Assembly (NCBI RefSeq): GCF_002920915.1
Contig: NZ_PQVF01000007.1
Coordinates: 186,001 to 250,000 of the forward strand
DNA from: Solitalea longa
GTDB taxonomy: Bacteria > Bacteroidota > Bacteroidia > Sphingobacteriales > Sphingobacteriaceae
Reading direction: 5' to 3'
DNA length: 64,000 nt
In this document: one piece after another, positions 1 through 7,649 of the stretch
Position numbering within the stretch: position 1 is the first letter of the stretch
Layout of the letters: each line of letters begins with the position of its first letter
Made by a program: the position numbers and the translations under genes
The notes under the pieces: generated by a model
Told to the model about the DNA's origin: nothing
Seen by the model: only the letters and a program-made list of their open reading frames with translations
Database searches by the model: none

Positions 1-2
1 TT

Positions 3-518
3 TCTACTTCTGAAGGTGTAAGAAATAAAGCAATGCTCGAAATGATGTATGGCAGCGGACTTCGTGTTTCTGAATTGATCAATCTGCAGTTATCATCCTT
101 ATACCTTAATACCGAATTTTTAAAGGTGATAGGGAAAGGCAATAAGGAACGGTTGGTACCCATGAGCTCTTCTTCAATTAAACATTTAACCATTTATCGG
201 GAAACCATTAGAATTCAACAAACGATAAAACCAGGTAATGAAGATATCATCTTTTTAAACCGAAGGGGAAGTAAACTGAGCCGTGTTATGGTTTTTATAA
301 TTATAAAAGAACTGGCTGAAAAAGCCGGAATTCATAAATCAATTAGTCCACACACCTTGCGCCATTCATTTGCAACCCATTTGGTTGAAGGCGGTGCCGA
401 TCTTAGAGCCGTACAAGAAATGCTAGGCCATGAATCGATAACCACCACCGAGATTTACACTCATTTAGACAGGGAGTTTCTGCGACAAACGATCATTGAC
501 TTTCATCCCAGAGCGTAG
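3..518 (+). CDS. xerD: Site-specific tyrosine recombinase XerD (5'-truncated by window edge)
   Basis: The reading frame is open from the first bases, so this is the C-terminal ~171 residues of a ~300-aa protein. It carries the tyrosine-recombinase catalytic set: Arg in GSGLRVSEL, the GKGNKERLVP beta-hairpin with Lys, HTLRHSFATH (His-x-x-Arg), a later His in MLGHESITTT, and the nucleophile Tyr in TTTEIYTHL. The EGVRNKAMLEMMYGSGLRVSEL region and the GKGNKERLVP segment are typical of housekeeping XerC/XerD, which resolve chromosome dimers at dif with FtsK; I infer XerD rather than an element-borne integrase because no mobile-element genes are nearby. XerC versus XerD cannot be settled without the N-terminus. 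It converges with the TlpA-like gene. Confidence 0.85.
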   Translation, partial: STSEGVRNKAMLEMMYGSGLRVSELINLQLSSLYLNTEFLKVIGKGNKERLVPMSSSSIKHLTIYRETIRIQQTIKPGNEDIIFLNRRGSKLSRVMVFIIIKELAEKAGIHKSISPHTLRHSFATHLVEGGADLRAVQEMLGHESITTTEIYTHLDREFLRQTIIDFHPRA

Positions 519-583
519 TTCAGTACTCAAAATTCCTTTTCATACTTCTTACCTCTTAAATCCTACTTCCAAAATCTAAAATC

Positions 584-1282
584 TTACTTCTTAACTCCCA
601 TTAGTTCCCTCTCTATCCAATACTCCAAAATTGATTTAATGGGCGGAAAATAACCACCGACAATAAACTCTGTTTTCCCTTCAGGAGTAATAATTAAATT
701 GGTAGGAAAAGTACCGATTTCCAGATCTTCCAATTGCTGTTCCATACCGGCAACCTGTTGATAGTTGAATGTTTTCTTGGTTAAAAACTGTTGAACCGTT
801 TCTTTTTTATCTGTTGAAAAAGCCAGAAAAACCACATTTTCATTCGATCTATACTTTTCAAACAGTTCGTTTAAATCAGGCATTTCTTTTAAGCACGGAG
901 CGCAGGTTGTAAACCAGAAATTAACAACCACCACCTTACCTTTCAACTGTTCAAAACTCAACGATTTACCCTCAATTGTGGTGAATTTTATGTTAGGAAC
1001 GGGCTCCCCTTTTTTAAAAAAGCGATTTGGTGATATAAGCGAGTTCAAAGAGGCTTCTTTCTCAGCAGATGTCGTTTTTAACAGGCGTATTTCCGAAAAC
1101 TCTCCACTATCGTTTTTCACATTCACCATTTTATAATCACCGGTTAACAACAAATAGCTCATCTCTTCATACGAAATAGCTTTGTTATCTTCACTTAAAA
1201 TCATAATCCCAGCTTTTTTAGGCTGTTGACCACAACTTAATAAGGGAAGTAACCAAAGAAACACCAATAGCTTTTTCATCAC
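584..1282 (-). CDS. TlpA/ResA-like thioredoxin-fold lipoprotein
   Basis: 232 aa. The N-terminus MMKKLLVFLWLLPLLSCGQQ is a lipoprotein signal with lipobox Cys17, so the mature protein is probably membrane-anchored outside the cytoplasm. Residues ~92-225 form an AhpC/TSA-TlpA thioredoxin fold with the redox motif C127-A-P-C130 inside the VVVNFWFTTCAPC segment, and a cis-Pro region (GTFPTNLII). The family reduces disulfides of exported proteins or supports cytochrome c maturation; the substrate here is unknown. The gene lies 9 nt downstream of the thioesterase gene on the same strand, so they may be co-transcribed. Either of two adjacent Met codons could be the start. Confidence 0.85.
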   Translation of the reverse strand: MMKKLLVFLWLLPLLSCGQQPKKAGIMILSEDNKAISYEEMSYLLLTGDYKMVNVKNDSGEFSEIRLLKTTSAEKEASLNSLISPNRFFKKGEPVPNIKFTTIEGKSLSFEQLKGKVVVVNFWFTTCAPCLKEMPDLNELFEKYRSNENVVFLAFSTDKKETVQQFLTKKTFNYQQVAGMEQQLEDLEIGTFPTNLIITPEGKTEFIVGGYFPPIKSILEYWIERELMGVKK

Positions 1283-1291
1283 TCAAAACAG

Positions 1292-1882
1292 TTAAACGTT
1301 TTTGCTGGTTATTATGCTTAACCTGCAACGTTCGTTATCCAACAATCCTATTTGTTCATCCAGGTTTTCCGAACCTTTTACGTTATCAAATTCATCAGCA
1401 TAACGCTTTTTGATCTCTTTACGCTTGATAGCCTCAATAAACCTGCGCAGCTGGTTACGATCTTCTAAAATCAATCCTGGCACCTGTTTAGGTTTTGCCG
1501 TTTGCTCATCTTTAGCCACCATGGTAAAATACGAGGTATTGGTATGTCTAATTTGACGGGTTTTGACATTCTCACTTTCCACCCGAATCCCCACTACCAA
1601 AGAAGTATTACCAACATGGTTTACTGAAGCATGCATTGAAACCAAATCGCCCACTTCTACTGGCGCCAAAAAATTAACCTCATCAACCGATACCGTAACA
1701 CAATAAGTACCGGCATGGCGGGAAGCGCATGCATAGGCCACCTTGTCCATTAATGAAAGTAAAATGCCTCCATGTATCTTACCTCCAAAATTGGCATATG
1801 AAGGTATCATCAATTCGGTAATGGTAGTTTGCGAATACTTTACCGGAAAATAGGTCTCATGGTTTTCAGTGGTTGTGCTCAT
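1292..1882 (-). CDS. Hotdog-fold acyl-CoA thioesterase (YciA/BACH-like)
   Basis: 196 aa, cytoplasmic. The hotdog fold spans about residues 15-135, with NFGGKIHGGILLSLMDKVAY matching the active-site helix region of acyl-CoA thioesterases (Gly-rich loop followed by the catalytic Asp of LMD). VDEVNFLAPVEVGDLV is also typical of the YciA/cytosolic acyl-CoA hydrolase group. The reaction is hydrolysis of acyl-CoA to free acid and CoA; chain-length preference cannot be read. The last ~60 residues are a basic tail beyond the domain. Upstream, the spacer to prmC (about 1883-1967) holds only short degenerate repeats. The gene may be first in a two-gene unit with the TlpA-like lipoprotein. Confidence 0.85.
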   Translation of the reverse strand: MSTTTENHETYFPVKYSQTTITELMIPSYANFGGKIHGGILLSLMDKVAYACASRHAGTYCVTVSVDEVNFLAPVEVGDLVSMHASVNHVGNTSLVVGIRVESENVKTRQIRHTNTSYFTMVAKDEQTAKPKQVPGLILEDRNQLRRFIEAIKRKEIKKRYADEFDNVKGSENLDEQIGLLDNERCRLSIITSKNV

Positions 1883-1967
1883 TATTTATAGTTATGTGTT
1901 TTGTTTGTTAAGTATTATAATCTCCTTCTTCACTAAACACCAAGAGCTAATGACTAATAGCCAACTG

Positions 1968-2831
1968 CTATCTTTTTAAAACGCCTTTTGCCATCCGATC
2001 TTTATCGTACAGATCTTTCTTAACCTCAACATGAGTAAATCCAGCCTCCTCCATAGCCTTGCGTGTTTCATCACCATAAGCTTCATTAATTTCGAAATAC
2101 AAGATCCCGTCGTTTTTTAATGTTTTGGAAGCAAATTCGGCAATTGCCCGGTAAAATACTAAAGGGTTATCATCATCTACAAATAGCGCTAAGTGAGGCT
2201 CATAATCCAGCACATTCTTATGCATTTTTTCCTTTTCAAGATGACGAACATATGGCGGATTACTTACAATGATATCATACTTCGGATCAGGGTCATTCGC
2301 AGCCTTCAAAATATCCTGATGATAGAAGTGGATCTCTGTTTTATTCAGAACCGCATTTTGAGCGGCAGTTTCGAGTGCATGATGCGAAATGTCTAAACCT
2401 GATACATGTGCATTAGGCAAATTCTTTTTTAAAGCTATAGGAATACAACCGCTGCCTGTGCAGATATCAAGAATCTGTATGTCATGTTTGGGATTTCTTT
2501 TCTGATCGGCCAATATCCAATGCACCAATTCTTCTGTTTCAGGGCGAGGAATTAACACATGCTCATTTACCTTAATGGTACAGCTATAAAATTCTGTTTC
2601 ACCCAAAACATACTGAATCGGACGACCTGTTAACAGCTCCTCCTGCACCATTTCTATAGAAGTAATTTGCTTAATGGATAATTCCCGCAAACCATTCATT
2701 GAAAGCTGGGTTTTACTAAAATTAAGGATGTGCATTAACACTAGTTGCGCAATACTACGAGCTTCTAAAGGGTCATAAAGAATTGAAAGCTTGCTAGTAA
2801 GATGATTTTCCAGCTCTTTTACATGTGGCAT
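1968..2831 (-). CDS. prmC: Release factor glutamine N5-methyltransferase PrmC (HemK)
   Basis: 287 aa from the ATG at 2831 (MPHVKELENHL). PrmC uses S-adenosylmethionine to methylate the Gln of the GGQ motif in peptide-release factors RF1/RF2. The N-terminal helical domain (~1-80) is followed by a Rossmann methyltransferase domain with the SAM motif ILDICTGSGCIPIALK and the diagnostic N191-P-P-Y motif (IVSNPPYV) that holds the target glutamine. A GTG two codons upstream is also in frame, but it overlaps the candidate -7 promoter element TAACTTTG, so I prefer the ATG. The gene is divergent from ribD with only 74 nt between starts. Confidence 0.93.
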   Translation of the reverse strand: MPHVKELENHLTSKLSILYDPLEARSIAQLVLMHILNFSKTQLSMNGLRELSIKQITSIEMVQEELLTGRPIQYVLGETEFYSCTIKVNEHVLIPRPETEELVHWILADQKRNPKHDIQILDICTGSGCIPIALKKNLPNAHVSGLDISHHALETAAQNAVLNKTEIHFYHQDILKAANDPDPKYDIIVSNPPYVRHLEKEKMHKNVLDYEPHLALFVDDDNPLVFYRAIAEFASKTLKNDGILYFEINEAYGDETRKAMEEAGFTHVEVKKDLYDKDRMAKGVLKR

Positions 2832-2836
2832 AAACA

Positions 2837-2844
2837 CAAAGTTA
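2837..2844 (-). promoter_or_regulatory. Candidate -7 element of prmC promoter
   Basis: Read on the minus strand this is TAACTTTG, matching the Bacteroidota -7 consensus TAnnTTTG. Only five bases separate it from the prmC ATG at 2831, so transcription would begin at or next to the start codon, giving a leaderless mRNA. The -33 element is poor. This is inferred from the consensus only. Confidence 0.5.
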
Positions 2845-2866
2845 ACATTCCATAAATGATATTTAA

Positions 2867-2897
2867 GTTGTAAAACCTACTCGTGTTCCTATTTTTG
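2867..2897 (+). promoter_or_regulatory. Candidate ribD promoter (GTTG-N19-TATTTTTG)
   Basis: GTTG (2867-2870), 19 nt, then TATTTTTG (2890-2897) fits the Bacteroidota TTTG/TAnnTTTG promoter with one mismatch in the -33 box. The ribD ATG begins 9 bases after the end of the -7 box, so the 5' leader would be only a few bases long. Confidence 0.6.
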
Positions 2898-2905
2898 TAA
2901 TCCGC

Positions 2906-3964
2906 ATGAATGAACATCAACTTTATATAAAGCGCTGTATTGAGCTGGCTTTAAATGGCTTAGGCAATGTAAGCCCCAACCCGATGGTGGGAGCCGTAAT
3001 AGTTTTCGACGGAAAAATTATTGGTGAAGGATATCATAAAAAATATGGAGAAGCACATGCCGAAGTTAATGCTGTTAATTCGGTTTTAAACAACTATTCC
3101 AATGCCGAAGAACTGTTAAAGCAATCGACCATTTATGTAAGCCTTGAGCCCTGTTCGCATCATGGCAAAACTCCCCCTTGCGCCGATCTGATAATAAAAC
3201 ATAAAATCCCTAAGGTGGTCGTTGGCTGTGTTGATCCTTTTGAACGCGTGAGTGGTAAAGGTATTGAACGTTTAAAGGCTGCCGGAATTGAAGTTATAAG
3301 TGGCGTTTTGGAAAAGGAATGTCTTGATCTCAACAAACGCTTCATTACCCAACATACCCAAAAAAGACCCTACATCATTTTAAAGTGGGCACAAACAGCC
3401 GATGGCAACTTTGCTCCGGCAAACGGTTCTCAGCATTGGATAACTGGACCAAGGGCAAAACAATTGGTGCACAAGTGGCGAACAGAAGAAGATGCAATTT
3501 TAATTGGTTCAAGAACAGCTTTAATTGATAACCCTCAATTAACTGCAAGAGAATGGGATGGTAAAAACCCGGTACGGGTTGTAGTTGACCAAAAACTTAA
3601 ACTACCAAGCACTTTAAACATTTTTGACCAATCGGCTAAAACCATTGTGTATAATGAGTTGAAAACGGATGTTAATGACAATATTTACTACAACTCGTTG
3701 GAATTCAACGGGTATCTACCCCAATTCATGATGTACCAGTTGTACTTACAAGACATTCAATCAGTTATAATTGAAGGTGGTGCCAACTTGCTTAATCAAT
3801 TCATCAGTTTTGGCTTATGGGACGAAGCCCGAATCTTCACTTCAAAAAACTCAGCTTCCAACGAAACTGACTGGATCAAAGCTCCTGTTATAAATGGTAA
3901 AATTATTTCGATGGAGAAGCTTGATAATGATGAATTAACAATTATTGAGAATCAAAAGTCATAA
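2906..3964 (+). CDS. ribD: Bifunctional riboflavin biosynthesis deaminase/reductase RibD
   Basis: 352 aa. RibD performs the second and third steps of riboflavin synthesis: deamination of the GTP-derived pyrimidine, then NADPH reduction of the ribosyl side chain. The N-terminal zinc cytidine-deaminase-like domain (~1-145) has H51-A-E53 and the PCxxxxxxPPC-type site E81-P-C83 ... C92 that bind zinc and provide the catalytic Glu. The C-terminal reductase domain (~150-350) starts at RPYIILKWAQTADGNFAP and has VIIEGGANLLNQFI. Both domains look intact and length is normal. No other rib genes are beside it, so the pathway is scattered. The start follows the -7 box by only 8 nt. Confidence 0.94.
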   Translation: MNEHQLYIKRCIELALNGLGNVSPNPMVGAVIVFDGKIIGEGYHKKYGEAHAEVNAVNSVLNNYSNAEELLKQSTIYVSLEPCSHHGKTPPCADLIIKHKIPKVVVGCVDPFERVSGKGIERLKAAGIEVISGVLEKECLDLNKRFITQHTQKRPYIILKWAQTADGNFAPANGSQHWITGPRAKQLVHKWRTEEDAILIGSRTALIDNPQLTAREWDGKNPVRVVVDQKLKLPSTLNIFDQSAKTIVYNELKTDVNDNIYYNSLEFNGYLPQFMMYQLYLQDIQSVIIEGGANLLNQFISFGLWDEARIFTSKNSASNETDWIKAPVINGKIISMEKLDNDELTIIENQKS

Positions 3965-4093
3965 GTCCGAAACAAGTTTTCTGATCGTAATCATTGAGCT
4001 AATTTTTATTGTGTAACTCGGTGCCAATCTGTGGTTAAAACGGTTACAATTTAACAACACAACAATTTACCATTATACCAATCAATCGCTTTC

Positions 4094-4708
4094 ATGCTAT
4101 TTGAAGATACATATCAAACTATAAACCACCCAGCCGAAGGAATATTCAGGGACAAGGGAAGCAAATTCATTGCTTATGCTTTTCCTGTAAAAACTGAAGA
4201 CGAGGTCAAGGAACATTTATTGAAACTCAAAAAAGAGCATCCTACCGCCCGTCATCATTGTTATGCATGGCGTTTTGGAATGGACAGGAATGTTTTCAGG
4301 GTAAACGACGATGGGGAACCTTCAGGAACTGCCGGAAGACCTATTTTAAATGTTTTGCTTTCTAAAGATGTTACCAATATTGTGGTATTTGTAGTACGTT
4401 ATTTTGGTGGCACGTTGTTAGGAGTTCCGGGTTTGATCAATGCCTATAAATCAGCCACTCTCGATGCGCTTGAAAACGCTCAAATCATCCAGAAAACTAT
4501 CAACGATATTTATCGGATTGATTTTGAATATCTTCAAATGAATGATGTGATGAAAGCATTAAAGGACGATGCCGTAGCAATGTTAAACCAACAGTTTGAT
4601 AATGCATGTTCGATTGAATTTGAACTGAAAAAATCAGAAATAAACAGGATCATCGGAAAACTGGAAGACATCGACAGTGTTAAAATTCAATACTTAAGAA
4701 CTGTCTGA
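4094..4708 (+). CDS. YigZ/IMPACT family protein (UPF0029)
   Basis: 204 aa. The N-terminal ~125 residues show the family signature: FRDKGSKFIAYAFPV, ARHHCYAWRFG, NDDGEPSGTAGRPIL and VVRYFGGTLLGVPGLINAY. The C-terminal part is the ferredoxin-like DUF1949 region. YigZ/IMPACT proteins share the ribosomal-protein-S5-like fold; eukaryotic IMPACT binds the translation regulator GCN1, while the bacterial role is not settled. It is followed by a nucleoside phosphorylase gene after 45 nt, possibly co-transcribed. Confidence 0.88.
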   Translation: MLFEDTYQTINHPAEGIFRDKGSKFIAYAFPVKTEDEVKEHLLKLKKEHPTARHHCYAWRFGMDRNVFRVNDDGEPSGTAGRPILNVLLSKDVTNIVVFVVRYFGGTLLGVPGLINAYKSATLDALENAQIIQKTINDIYRIDFEYLQMNDVMKALKDDAVAMLNQQFDNACSIEFELKKSEINRIIGKLEDIDSVKIQYLRTV

Positions 4709-4753
4709 TAAACGAAGGCTTAATTGTAAATTTACTTTCCAATCAATTTTTAA

Positions 4754-5617
4754 ATGATCATTTCAGAAACCGATTTAATTTTAAACCCCGACGGTTCGGT
4801 ATACCATTTAAATCTTTTACCCGCTGAAATTGCCGAAACTATTATTACCGTGGGTGATCCGGATCGGGTGGCTGAAGTATCAAAACATTTCGACCGGATT
4901 GAAGTTAAAAAGCAAAAAAGAGAGTTCATAACACATACCGGTTATGTTGGAAGTAAACGTATTTCGGTAATTTCAACAGGCATCGGTACTGATAATATCG
5001 ATATTGTTTTCAATGAGTTAGATGCATTAGTTAATGTAAACATTGAAACCAGAACCGAAAAAGATCATAAAACTTCATTGGAGATCATTCGTATCGGCAC
5101 CTCCGGTAGTTTACAAAGCCACATTGCAATAGACAGTCTATTGTTCAGCTCTTTCGGAATTGGATTTGACACGTTGATGAACTTTTATGAGTTCGAGAAT
5201 TCGAACAATGAACTGATGATTTTGGATGCACTAAAAGAGCAATTACCAGCATTCAATCCTTATGTATTTGCTGCAGACAGCTCATTAAAAAAGAAGCTCG
5301 CCTTTGACATGCTTGAAGGAATGACTGTAACCTGCAGTGGTTTTTACGGACCACAGGGTCGAAGTGTTCGCGTAAAAAATCAGCATCCCAACTTTATTCA
5401 TCAGCTTAAAAATTTTAATTATAATGGTTTTCTTATTACCAACCTTGAAATGGAAACGGCAGGAATTTTGGGCATGGCACATGTTTTGGGTCATAAAGCA
5501 TGCTCTATAAATGCAATACTAGCGAGTCGTTTAGAGCAAAAGTTTAGCACCAACCCCAATGCTATTATTGAAAAAGCGATTAAACTGGTACTTGAACGCC
5601 TGCAAACTTCAAACTAA
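4754..5617 (+). CDS. Nucleoside phosphorylase (uridine-phosphorylase-like)
   Basis: 287 aa, PNP/UDP superfamily. The N-terminal region VGDPDRVAEVSKHFD provides the phosphate-binding GDPxR loop; STGIGTDNIDIVFNELDAL and RIGTSGSL are the conserved phosphate/ribose elements; ITNLEMETAGILGMAHVLGH carries the Met-Glu ribose-binding motif. The family cleaves nucleosides with phosphate to base plus ribose-1-phosphate for salvage. Uridine phosphorylase is the closest guess from the GTSGSL and EMET motifs, but base specificity is not certain. The protein is cytoplasmic, and the MDR oxidoreductase gene follows 38 nt downstream. Confidence 0.85.
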   Translation: MIISETDLILNPDGSVYHLNLLPAEIAETIITVGDPDRVAEVSKHFDRIEVKKQKREFITHTGYVGSKRISVISTGIGTDNIDIVFNELDALVNVNIETRTEKDHKTSLEIIRIGTSGSLQSHIAIDSLLFSSFGIGFDTLMNFYEFENSNNELMILDALKEQLPAFNPYVFAADSSLKKKLAFDMLEGMTVTCSGFYGPQGRSVRVKNQHPNFIHQLKNFNYNGFLITNLEMETAGILGMAHVLGHKACSINAILASRLEQKFSTNPNAIIEKAIKLVLERLQTSN

Positions 5618-5655
5618 AGATTGAATACAGAAGAAAAAAATTGAATCTATTTAAC

Positions 5656-6657
5656 ATGAAAGCATTAGTATTAAACGGATTAAAAGAACCCCTAACAATC
5701 AGCGAAGTTGATAAGCCTGTTTTAAAGGAAGACGAAGTTTTAGTAAAAATTAAAGCCGCTGCCTTTAACCATCGTGATAAATGGATACAGGAAGGTTTAT
5801 ATGCCGGAATTAAATACCCTATCATTTTAGGGTCTGATGGTGCTGGTATTGTGGCCGAAACAGGCTCCAGCGTTGACAAAAAATGGTTGAATCAGGAGGT
5901 TATTATCAATCCATCGTTCAACTGGGGAAATAATGATAAGGCTCAATCAAAAGATTTTAGGATCCTGGGACTTCCCGACAATGGCACACTGGGTGAATAT
6001 GCATTATGCAAAGCCGAATATTTATATAAAAAACCTGAGCATCTAAGCTTCGAAGAATCGGCAGCTATTCCATTAGCCGGATTAACGGCTTATAGGGCCT
6101 TATTTACGCGCGCGGCAACTCAACCAAGGGAGAAAGTACTTATTAATGGAATTGGCGGTGGAGTGGCTTTATTTGCCCTTCAGTATGCGGTTGCCGAAGG
6201 TTGTGAGGTATATGTAACCTCGAGCTCTGATGAAAAGATTGAAAAAGCTAAGTTTCTGGGCGCCTATGGCGGTGTGAATTATAAAACCACCAGTTGGGTT
6301 GATGACCTAAAAGCCATGGCCGGAGGATTTGATGTTATAGTTGATAGCGCCGCCGGTGAAGGGTTTAAAAACCTCGTAGAATTAGCCAATCCGGGAGGCC
6401 GAATTGTATTTTATGGAGCCACAACCGGAACAATAAAGGAACTGGATCCACGCCGTATCTTTTGGAAACAATTGAACATTTTGGGTTCGACAATGGGTAC
6501 CCAAAAAGATTTTGAGCAAATGCTAAGTTTTATCGACCAGCATAAACTACTTCCTGTAATAGATAAAGTCTTTGCGTTTAACGAAGCTAATGAAGCATTG
6601 GACCGAATGCGTAAATCAGAACAGTTTGGAAAAATTGTTATTAAGGTGGATTTGTAA
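5656..6657 (+). CDS. MDR-family alcohol dehydrogenase / quinone oxidoreductase
   Basis: 333 aa starting at the ATG for MKALVLNGLKEPL; an in-frame TTG five codons upstream is less likely. Medium-chain dehydrogenase/reductase architecture: GroES-like N-terminal domain (~1-125, HRDKWIQEGLYAGIKYPIILG), then an NAD(P)-binding Rossmann fold (~130-300) with INGIGGGVALFALQYA and a C-terminal return strand ending GKIVIKV. The four-cysteine structural zinc lobe is absent, which fits the quinone-oxidoreductase/YogA-type branch. The substrate is unknown. The three genes 4094-6657 are co-directional and closely spaced, and tandem 14-nt units follow. Confidence 0.85.
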   Translation: MKALVLNGLKEPLTISEVDKPVLKEDEVLVKIKAAAFNHRDKWIQEGLYAGIKYPIILGSDGAGIVAETGSSVDKKWLNQEVIINPSFNWGNNDKAQSKDFRILGLPDNGTLGEYALCKAEYLYKKPEHLSFEESAAIPLAGLTAYRALFTRAATQPREKVLINGIGGGVALFALQYAVAEGCEVYVTSSSDEKIEKAKFLGAYGGVNYKTTSWVDDLKAMAGGFDVIVDSAAGEGFKNLVELANPGGRIVFYGATTGTIKELDPRRIFWKQLNILGSTMGTQKDFEQMLSFIDQHKLLPVIDKVFAFNEANEALDRMRKSEQFGKIVIKVDL

Positions 6658-6659
6658 AA

Positions 6660-6702
6660 TAGACCGTGGTTTATAGTCCATGGTCTATAGACTGTGGACT
6701 AT
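6660..6702. repeat. Three tandem 14-nt self-complementary units
   Basis: Units tagaccgtggttta (6660-6673), tagtccatggtcta (6674-6687) and tagactgtggacta (6688-6701) follow one another directly. Each is near-palindromic, and units 2 and 3 together pair as a hairpin. They sit between the convergent MDR and outer-membrane barrel genes and may also act as a weak terminator, although no long T-run follows. Confidence 0.7.
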
Positions 6703-6797
6703 TAAATAAATTTAAATAATAAGTTTATATAATACTCATAAATATCTAATTTTAAATAATTTACGATAAAAACAATATTTTATTTGGCTGCTGTATT

Positions 6798-7592
6798 TTA
6801 GAATCTGTAACCAAATTTCAGCACCGGACCAAATGTATTTACATCATACATAAACCGATCAGCGCCACTACCCTTATCATAATCGATACTGATGAACCTG
6901 TAACCAAAAGTGGTACTGGTGTGCTTACCCATTAGGTAGGTTGCGTAGCCTTGTAATTGCCAAACTAAATTCGAGCCTTCACCTGACCCTCCAATACTAG
7001 CACGAAACTGTGTAAACCATTTTGATGAAAGTGGAAATGTAGCCCTCGCGATAAGCAGAGGATCGACCCAGGTTTCAGTATGTTCTTTCGTACCCGATTG
7101 ATTATTTAGGGGCGGATTTAAATTGAGTGTAATTTCGGCATTAATGCTGTTGTATTGAATCCCAACACCGGCATCAAACCATGGTGCAAACTTCCTTAAA
7201 ACAGCCACCTCCCCACCCAGCTGTTTAAAGATCACTTCTCCCGAATTAATCCGATCAGTTGCAGTAAGATGTTTGCCGAGTTTCATGAACAATACGTCCG
7301 AACTTATGGTCCACTTGTTATTTGTTGCCTCGAGATACAGCATAGCTCCCCACCGTAAATGGCTGAAAATATCACCGGGGTTTTCATCAACAGTAATATC
7401 GGGAAATGTGCCAATTGCGGCTGAGCCCTGCATGTTGGGAAAAAGAAGAAAAGGCTCGATTAAAAAGCTCCATTTTTTTGATGAAACAGTAGAGTCTTGT
7501 GCCCACCCTTTATTTGCAGTAAATAAAACTGAGCAGCATGCTATCAGCATTAACAGCCTGATAGGTATGCATTTTTTAAAAGTAGCTTCCAT
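6798..7592 (-). CDS. Outer-membrane beta-barrel protein, function unknown
   Basis: 264 aa. A signal peptide ends near NKGWAQ (residue ~32). The rest is rich in alternating aromatic/polar strands (WSFLIEPFLLFPNMQGSA, TWVDPLLIARATFPL) and ends in GPVLKFGYRF with the C-terminal Phe typical of BAM-inserted barrels. An eight- to ten-stranded barrel of the OmpW/OprF-like size class is likely. It lies 57 nt after the 2H phosphoesterase gene on the same strand. I do not recognise a specific family. Confidence 0.7.
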   Translation of the reverse strand: MEATFKKCIPIRLLMLIACCSVLFTANKGWAQDSTVSSKKWSFLIEPFLLFPNMQGSAAIGTFPDITVDENPGDIFSHLRWGAMLYLEATNNKWTISSDVLFMKLGKHLTATDRINSGEVIFKQLGGEVAVLRKFAPWFDAGVGIQYNSINAEITLNLNPPLNNQSGTKEHTETWVDPLLIARATFPLSSKWFTQFRASIGGSGEGSNLVWQLQGYATYLMGKHTSTTFGYRFISIDYDKGSGADRFMYDVNTFGPVLKFGYRF

Positions 7593-7649
7593 TTTTTGGT
7601 AATTGTGATCATTAGGTATAGAGTTTTTGTTTTTATAACAGCGTTGTTT

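Noticed and set aside
3-518. Tyrosine recombinase as integrase of a mobile element
   Set aside because: Motifs are those of housekeeping XerC/XerD, and no attachment repeats, phage or conjugation genes are nearby.
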